Source: Pycnopodia helianthoides
Lineage: Eukaryota; Echinodermata; Asteroidea; Forcipulatida; Asteriidae
Direction: 5' to 3'
Assembly (NCBI GenBank): GCA_032158295.1
Contig: CM063248.1
Coordinates: forward strand, 13,964,657-14,028,656
DNA: 64,000 bases
The notes under the pieces: model-generated
Told to the model about the DNA's origin: nothing
Databases searched by the model: none
The model's input: the letters and a program-made list of their open reading frames with translations, nothing else
Shown here: one piece after another, positions 60,201 through 64,000 of the stretch
How positions within the stretch are numbered: position 1 is the stretch's first letter
How the letters are laid out: the number at the start of each line of letters is the position of its first letter
Program-made: the position numbers and the translations under genes

Positions 60201-61376
60201 CTTTCCTTGACATTATATGTCTGTGGTGTATTGAGTCCTATTTAGCTTGTATTCAATCAAATGTAGTCTGGTGTCAGACTATTGTGCAAATTGTAGCACA
60301 TAAAACCTATGTGTGAGTGTGTCCATTGAAAACAACAGCCATCTTTTGTTTGATGTTTATATGTTTGCTTTTAAAAGCTCTAATAGGCGATTCAGAAATT
60401 TGTGGTTTCATTTTACTTCTTTTAAAAATGTTGTTTTTTGATCTTGAATCTTAAACAAGAAGAAGATGATATTTTTTATAATACTAGTTTACCCATATCA
60501 GCCGATATTCCTGCTTGTGCATGGGTTAAACCCTGATTCATAAATATCCCAGACAGTTTCACTATTCCTATTGGTGGAGAGCATGTCACGTGGGGGTGTT
60601 TAAACGGCTGATAAATTTAATTACGCGGAACGCAATATATAGCTTATTACCAGTGCGTAATCTATTTTTACACGCCCATACACACAACCCAACGCGCACC
60701 AAACACAACTTTTAACAAGTTTTTGAAAATGTACAAACTTCGAAAATTCGCTACCAAGCAGATTGTCACAGATTGTTAATAACATTTTTTCGCTTTGTTT
60801 GGCCTCGGGCCTTTATCGTATGGCCACGACCCTGCAAGGTTTTAAACGACCGTTTAAGAACTCGTCGCCACTCTTTTATTCTCTGATTATGTCTTATGAG
60901 AGTTAGGTGTCTGATGGCAAATTACTATTTTTCAATTTGGAATGTTAGCATCTCAGTGATAGAAAAGTTGTTCTAAAATGTGTTCCCCTTCAACATGGTA
61001 AGAAGGATTTTTCATCCAAACTACCTTTAATCATCTTTTCTATAGTTTTTTTCTTTCCTCAGTCAAATGGCATTATTGATAGAAACTACATCGCTATTGC
61101 CCAAGAGAACACTTTTTTCTTTTATCAAATTCATAAACAGATTAAAAAAATTCATGTTTTTTAATTAATTTTTTTGATCAACAGGCTTTGGTACAAACCC
61201 CAACCAGCCCACCAGCTTGTTTGCAAACAAAGGAACAACAGGATTTGGAGGTCTAGGAACTGGTATTGGCACAGGACTTGGTACAGGATTTGGGACATCC
61301 AGTACAGGCACATCATTGTTTGGAGCTACAACTAAACCTTCCACTTTAGGTGGACTTGGTGGATTTGGAGCAACAT
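39210..61376 (+). CDS. NUP98: Nucleoporin NUP98, 5' part (11 exons; continues beyond the window)
   Basis: NUP98 is a nuclear pore protein whose GLFG repeats form the permeability barrier and bind transport receptors; its GLEBS segment binds RAE1/Gle2 for mRNA export. Exons read: 39210-39258, 39687-39725, 43481-43642, 44835-44975, 52329-52462, 54055-54162, 56263-56440, 56710-56876, 57199-57318, 58449-58596, 61185-61376. Together they make 1438 bases, 479 codons, with all phases consistent. GLFG, SLFG, FG and GFG repeats fill the protein, interrupted by the GLEBS region across exons 5-7 (VKFN-PVTSTDTMVKSG, then ELRMEDYAANRKG), a close match to human. The RNA-binding/autoproteolytic domain and the NUP96 half, if present, lie downstream of the window. 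Introns are full of mobile elements. Confidence 0.95.
39687..39725 (+). CDS. NUP98: NUP98 exon 2 (39 bases, possible cassette exon)
   Basis: Between TTTTAACAG|GTAACT and CAAC|GTAAGT. It encodes NLSSPHSTQYGQ. Its length is a multiple of three and both ends have the same phase, so skipping it keeps the frame with exon 3. Not conserved with vertebrates; supported by splice sites and phase only. Confidence 0.6.
40206..40358. repeat. Dispersed foldback repeat (GCAGGCCTGGAATTAC), partial copy
   Basis: GCAGGCCTGGAATTACAGGG, AGGCCATGGCC and GGTGCTCCTTCAAAAG match, in inverse orientation, the complete copy at 47273-47442. Only one end is preserved. NUP98 intron 2. Confidence 0.75.
42884..43125 (+). 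repeat. tRNA-derived SINE (Ser/Leu-type head), copy 2
   Basis: TCATGGCCGAGTGGTCAAAT matches a Ser/Leu tRNA A-box region and GGGTTTAAGTCCTGG its B box. The body has TTTTGACACCTGTGTCCTTA and AGATGGGACGTAAAGCCGTT, shared with 10620-10810. A short direct duplication of CAGTTATxTTTTATAAAGGG lies just upstream. Confidence 0.8.
43481..43642 (+). CDS. NUP98: NUP98 exon 3 (FG repeats)
   Basis: Between CTCCCTAG|GTACC and TCAG|GTACAA. It encodes TNAFSAKTPGTSGFGTPTAF, then GLFG twice. FG repeat composition is unmistakable. Confidence 0.92.
44195..44534. mobile_element. TTAA-flanked miniature element, family A copy 1
   Basis: TTAA at both ends (44195-44198 and 44531-44534). Ends AGGCCCTGTACACTATTGGT and the imperfect inverse CCAAAAGTGTACAATACCT. 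340 bp. An inner palindrome ATTATCGCGCGCGATAAT lies near 44355. Piggybac-type target; non-coding; NUP98 intron 3. Confidence 0.9.
44835..44975 (+). CDS. NUP98: NUP98 exon 4 (FG repeats)
   Basis: Between GATATAG|GTATTG and AAAC|GTAAGC. It encodes GFGSSNTSSAAGTLFSSTSN, then GLFSTPSTSTSFGAGGFG. The exon starts 300 bases after the miniature element at 44195-44534. Confidence 0.9.
47273..47442. mobile_element. Foldback repeat with 18-bp exact inverted ends
   Basis: ATATGCAGGCCTGGAATT at 47273-47290 is repeated exactly in inverse at the right end (47425-47442). Inside is GGAGGCCATGGCCTCCGTGG, also palindromic. 170 bp. NUP98 intron 4. Confidence 0.85.
48880..49198. mobile_element. TTAA-flanked miniature element, family A copy 2 (left end truncated)
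   Basis: Inverse orientation to the copy at 44195. It ends ACCAATAGTGTACAGGGCCT followed by TTAA (49195-49198). The other terminal repeat is missing, so this copy is truncated. Contains TTTTGATCACGCGTGATAAA where the first copy has its inner palindrome. Confidence 0.85.
51030..51145 (+). repeat. tRNA-derived SINE, third copy of the GCTCAGT type
   Basis: GCTAGATAGCTCAGTTGGTG carries an A box, the B box region is decayed, and the tail TTTTTTCTTTGTTCAACC matches the copies at 14640-14800. NUP98 intron 4. Confidence 0.7.
52329..52462 (+). CDS. NUP98: NUP98 exon 5 (GLFG and start of GLEBS region)
   Basis: It encodes LFGQSAAATAPFGQAAAGTS, SLFGGATSGLFGATAQ and SGTTVKFN, then GTGAGT. I place the acceptor at CTCTACAG|GTCTG because only this site keeps phase with exon 4; the more obvious TTCTTCCAG at 52304 would put the GLFG frame out. 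GTTVKFN matches human GTTIKFN. Confidence 0.85.
54055..54162 (+). CDS. NUP98: NUP98 exon 6 (GLEBS motif)
   Basis: 36 codons between TTACAG|CCGGTG and GAG|GTGTGC: PVTSTDTMVKSGVTTNVSTR, then HLVITAMKEYENKCFE. It aligns with human PTGTDTMVKAGVSTNISTKH and ITAMKEYESKSLE. This is the core of the RAE1/Gle2-binding GLEBS segment. Confidence 0.97.
55040..55928. mobile_element. TA-flanked DNA element, 889 bp, with subterminal repeats
   Basis: Ends CCGTAATTTTCGGATTATAA and the inverse TTATAATCCAAAAATTACGG, one mismatch, each flanked by TA, the target of Tc1/mariner-type transposases. Copies of CGGTTTATACGCCG-like sequence crowd both subterminal regions. No transposase is encoded. NUP98 intron 6. Confidence 0.85.
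56263..56440 (+). CDS. NUP98: NUP98 exon 7 (end of GLEBS, GLFG repeats)
   Basis: Between ATTACAG|GAATTG and ACAA|GTGAGT. ELRMEDYAANRKG matches human ELRLEDYQANRKG. It is followed by GGLFGQQAASSGTGFTFGQN. Confidence 0.97.
56710..56876 (+). CDS. NUP98: NUP98 exon 8 (FG repeats)
   Basis: Between GTTGCAG|CCACT and AAG|GTCAGT. It encodes TFGPSSGSLFGAQPQQQPAG, LFGQKTGGFGTTG and SLFGATSTSAFGQ. A fragment of a foldback element begins 13 bases after the exon end. Confidence 0.93.
56889..56952. repeat. Foldback element fragment next to NUP98 exon 8
   Basis: GGTTGTGTTGAATTGGTAGC and GTTGCTAAGGATGTTGCTAA match the element at 22523-22628. It begins 13 bases after the exon donor, very close to a splice site. 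Confidence 0.75.
57199..57318 (+). CDS. NUP98: NUP98 exon 9 (FG repeats)
   Basis: 40 codons between AAATCAG|GGTTTA and CAG|GTATAC: GLFGQTATTQGTGLFGSTPA, then GFGTGFGSTAFNQNQ. Confidence 0.93.
58147..58210 (+). other. 64-base near-perfect hairpin in NUP98 intron 9
   Basis: GATGCCCTTTGTATGC at 58147 pairs with GCATACAAAGGGCATC ending at 58210. The arms are 32 bases, with three mismatches and almost no loop (centre TCATCAATATTGATGA). It could be a small foldback transposon or a microRNA-like hairpin in the sense strand of the intron. Sequence cannot decide. Confidence 0.7.
58449..58596 (+). CDS. NUP98: NUP98 exon 10 (FG repeats)
   Basis: Between GCTACAG|CAAACT and TTTG|GTAAGA. It encodes QTGLFGAKAGFGTTTTSTGL, then GLFGQQNKTGLSLGTGTSTG. 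The following intron holds a 1.45-kb CAGGG-ended element. Confidence 0.93.
58694..60142. mobile_element. CAGGG-ended (hAT-like) element, 1.45 kb, 6-bp target duplication
   Basis: Ends CAGGGATGCCAGT… and …ACTGGCATCCCTG (13-bp inverted repeats), flanked on both sides by TTTTAT. No transposase frame is visible, so it is non-autonomous. It includes G-runs at about 59988-59996 and 60065-60074 and a GC-rich block with many CpG near 58800-59250. NUP98 intron 10. Shares end type and duplication length with 13344-13667. Confidence 0.85.
60540..60860. repeat. Fragments of dispersed repeats
   Basis: GTCACGTGGGGGTGTTTAAA near 60587 matches, in inverse, CACCCCCACGTGACCAG near 54932. ACCCTGCAAGGTTTTAAA near 60831 matches, in inverse, the sequence before 15998. 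Element boundaries are not clear. Confidence 0.5.
61185..61376 (+). CDS. NUP98: NUP98 exon 11 (FG repeats)
   Basis: Between ATCAACAG|GCTTTG and ACAT|GTAAGT. It encodes GFGTNPNQPTSLFANKGTTG, a run of GxGTGxG, and SLFGATTKPSTLGGLGGFGA. It is the last exon in the window; the next intron contains the 23-bp repeat array. Confidence 0.93.
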
Positions 61377-61436
61377 GTAAGTATTTTGTTTGATTACATT
61401 AAGGTCAGTTGTACATAAACTTGATTATGTGATTTT

Positions 61437-63560
61437 TCAGTTTTCTTGGGTCTAATGTCAATGTGCTCCTGGGTCTAATGTCATTGTGCCACTGGGTCTA
61501 ATGTCATTGTGCTACTGGGTCTAATGTCATTGTGCTACTGGGTCTAATGTCATTGTGCTACTGGGTCTAATGTCATTGTGCTACTGGGTCTAATGTCGTT
61601 GTGCTCCTGGGTCTAATGTCATTGTGCTACTGGGTCTAATGTCATTGTGATACTGGGTCTAATGTCATTGTGCTACTGGGTCTAATGTCATTGTGCTACT
61701 GGGTCTAATGTCATTGTGCTCCTGGGTCTAATGTCATTGTGCTACTGGGTCTAATGTCATTGTGCTCCTGTGTCTAATGTCATTGTGCTCCTGGGTTTAA
61801 TGTCATAGTACTCTTGGGTCTAATGTCATTGTGCTACTTGGTCTAATGTCATTGTGCTCCTGGGTCTAATGTCCACGTGCTCCTGGGTCTAATGTCATTG
61901 TGCTACTGGGTCTAATGTCATTGTGCTACTGGGTCTAATGTCATTGTGCTCCTTGGTCTAATGTCATTGTGCTACTGGGTCTAATGTCATTGTGCTACTG
62001 GGTCTAATGTCATTGTGCCACTGGGTCTAATGTCATTGTGCTACTTGGTCTAATGTCATTGTGCTACTGGGTGTAATGTCATTGTGCTACTGGGTGTAAT
62101 GTCATTGTGCTACTGGGTCTAATGTCATTGTGCTACTGGGTCTAATGTCATTGTGCTCCTAGGTCTAATGTCATTGTGCTACTGGGTCTAATGTCATTGT
62201 GCTCCTGTGTCTAATGTCATTGTGCTCCTGGGTTTAATGTCATAGTACTCTTGGGTCTAATGTCATTGTGCTACTTGGTCTAATGTCATTGTGCTCCTGG
62301 GTCTAATGTCCACGTGCTCCTGGGTCTAATGTCATTGTGCTACTGGGTCTAATGTCATTGTGCTACTGGGTCTAATGTCATTGTGCTACTGGGTCTAATG
62401 TCATTGTGCTACTGGGTCTAATGTCCACGTGCTCCTGGGTCTAATGTCATTGTGCTCCTGGATCTAATGTCATTGTGCTACTGGGTCTAATGTCATTGTG
62501 CTACTGGGTCTAATGTCATTGTGTTACTGGGTCTTATGTCATTGTGCTACTGGGTCTAATGTCATTGTGCTCCTGGGTCTAATGTCATTGTGCTCCTGGG
62601 TCTAATGTCATTGTGCTCCTGGGTCTAATGTCATTGTGCTCCTGGGTCTAATGTCCACGTGCTCCTGGGTCTAATGTCATTGTGCTACTGGGTCTAAAAT
62701 ACCACGATATTATCGAATATCGCGATACTAGTTCTGAAACGATTACGATATCGGGTCACGTTTTTTTTAATCGTGATATCGGTAAATCGCGATATCGTTA
62801 AGTATCGCGATGTATTTCCTCGCCGAGACGATCTTGCAACAATAAATCTCCTTGTCGAGAGGATATTGCAACAATAAATCTCCTTGTTGAGACGATTTGC
62901 TGCAACAAAGAGTTGCAAGTCACAGACCGCAACCGCAAGATTCCCAAACAGATCCGATCCGATGGGGTTTAGTCTTCGGAAAAAACCAACATGAAAGCCT
63001 TAGCGGTCAGGCGGTCTCACACAGACGGGTGTTATCACGTGCATTATCACGTGCGTGTTGCGGACGTGCGAGTAGCGTGATCTAATTAGCTATGCACACA
63101 TAAAGAACAGTCTGTCATGCGCAGTTAACACATTAAATGTGTCAAGTAATAAACCACAAGGGGTCTAATGTCATTGTGCTACTGGGTCTAATGTCATTGT
63201 GCTACTGGGTCTAATGTCATTGTGCTACTGGGTCTAATGTCATTGTGCTACTGGGTCTAATGTCATTGTGCTACTGGGTCTAATGTCCACGTGCTCCTGG
63301 GTCTAATGTCATTGTGCTCCTGGATCTAATGTCATTGTGCTACTGGGTCTAATGTCATTGTGCTACTGGGTCTAATGTCATTGTGTTACTGGGTCTTATG
63401 TCATTGTGCTACTGGGTCTAATGTCATTGTGCTCCTGGGTCTAATGTCATTGTGCTCCTGGGTCTAATGTCATTGTGCTACTGGGTCTAATGTCATTGTG
63501 CTACTGGGTCTAATGTCATTGTGCTACTGGGTCTAATGTCATTGTGCTACTAGGTCTGAT
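61437..63560. repeat. 23-bp minisatellite array with higher-order repeat, split by an insertion
   Basis: Consensus TGGGTCTAATGTCATTGTGCTAC repeats about 55 times before the break at about 62695 and about 17 times after 63160. A block of distinctive variants (CTCCTGTGTC, GGGTTTAATGTCATAGTACTC, GTCCACGTG) occurs near 61771 and again near 62208, exactly 437 bases (19 units) apart, so longer segments were duplicated. Another variant block recurs on either side of the insertion (62461 and 63323). NUP98 intron 11. Confidence 0.97.
62697..63160. mobile_element. Insertion of about 465 bp within the minisatellite
   Basis: The array is interrupted after GGGTCTAA and resumes at GGGTCTAA, consistent with an 8-bp target duplication, though the repeat itself makes this ambiguous. 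The insert opens with many ATCGCGATA/CGATAT palindromes and contains two CATTATCACGTG-type palindromic pieces near 63035. No inverted ends or poly(A) and no coding frame recognised. Confidence 0.65.
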
Positions 63561-63856
63561 GTCCTATATTTCAGGTTGTTTTACTTTTACTGAAGCTCGA
63601 CTCTGCTCAATTTTTTATTAAACTTGAAACTTGCTTTATTTGCATTATATTTTTAAGAAACTGGTGATGTAACTCAATTCAGTGAATACTCTCTGTGCAA
63701 GTCCCAATGTTCATGAACAGAAATGATCATAGCAAAAATGATTCTGGATAAAATCTTAAGTCCAAACAACATTTTAGTAACCATCACGGTGCACTGATTC
63801 TGAAGCAATGCAGTGCACACACAATGTAACACCTTGAACCAATTTCATAGCACTGC

Positions 63857-64000
63857 TTAAAGGTACACATTGCCTTGGATCGGGCGAGATGCCGATGTAA
63901 AAGGAAAACCATGCAATTTCGAGGCATATTTGTGTGGATCATTGTACTATACTTTTAAAACATCTTTCTAACCATATGCATTTTATAACAAATGGTTACA
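63857..64000. mobile_element. TTAA-flanked element, left end only (runs off the window)
   Basis: TTAA at 63857-63860 is followed by AGGTACACATTGCCTTGGAT. The start resembles the AGG(C/T)-type ends of the other TTAA elements here. The right end is beyond the window, so this call is tentative. Confidence 0.5.

Noticed and set aside
61437..63560. CRISPR-like array
   Set aside because: Units are 23 bp in direct tandem with no unique spacers, in an intron of an animal gene: a minisatellite.

Overview
This is a stretch of an animal nuclear genome: AT-rich, spliced, with GT–AG introns and many mobile elements. I place it in an invertebrate deuterostome, most likely an echinoderm. The grounds are intron-rich orthologues of vertebrate genes, abundant TTAA-flanked miniature elements, and non-LTR retrotransposons carrying 2A-like motifs of the kind known from sea urchins and lancelets. 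I cannot name the species.

Two real genes lie head to head. On the minus strand, 29183 down to 3748, is a complete orthologue of the melanosomal P protein (OCA2). I resolved 18 coding exons, about 806 residues. All splice phases agree except between exons 4 and 5, which miss by one base. On the plus strand, from 39210 to beyond the window end, is the 5' part of nucleoporin NUP98. Eleven exons cover the GLFG-repeat region and the GLEBS (RAE1/Gle2-binding) segment; the C-terminal autoproteolytic domain lies outside. The two start codons are about 10 kb apart.

Most of the rest is mobile or repetitive. 1-2113 (minus): a non-LTR element with an open reading frame running off the window edge, comprising a signal-like N-terminus, a 2A-like motif and an apurinic-type endonuclease. 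2132-3040: a foldback element. 3177-3706: about 41 copies of a 13-bp repeat just past the OCA2 stop. 16580-21722: an LTR retrotransposon in OCA2 intron 9, antisense to the gene. Its two 721-bp LTRs look identical, it has a tRNA-Ser primer site, and it encodes Gag and integrase but no protease, reverse transcriptase or RNase H. About 32205-35472: a second non-LTR element (CR1-like, plus strand) with a 2A motif of near-consensus form and a PHD finger, but with most of its endonuclease deleted and two frameshifts in the reverse transcriptase part. NUP98 introns hold TTAA-flanked miniature elements, an 889-bp TA-flanked element, a 1.45-kb CAGGG-ended element and a 2.1-kb array of 23-bp repeats broken by an insertion.

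The most interesting signals are the two independent 2A ribosome-skipping motifs, each after a hydrophobic N-terminus; the young LTR element that kept gag and integrase but has no polymerase; a 64-bp near-perfect hairpin in a NUP98 intron; and possible 15- and 30-base in-frame NUP98 microexons. I saw no CRISPR, operon, rRNA or functional tRNA gene. The tRNA-like sequences are parts of SINEs.
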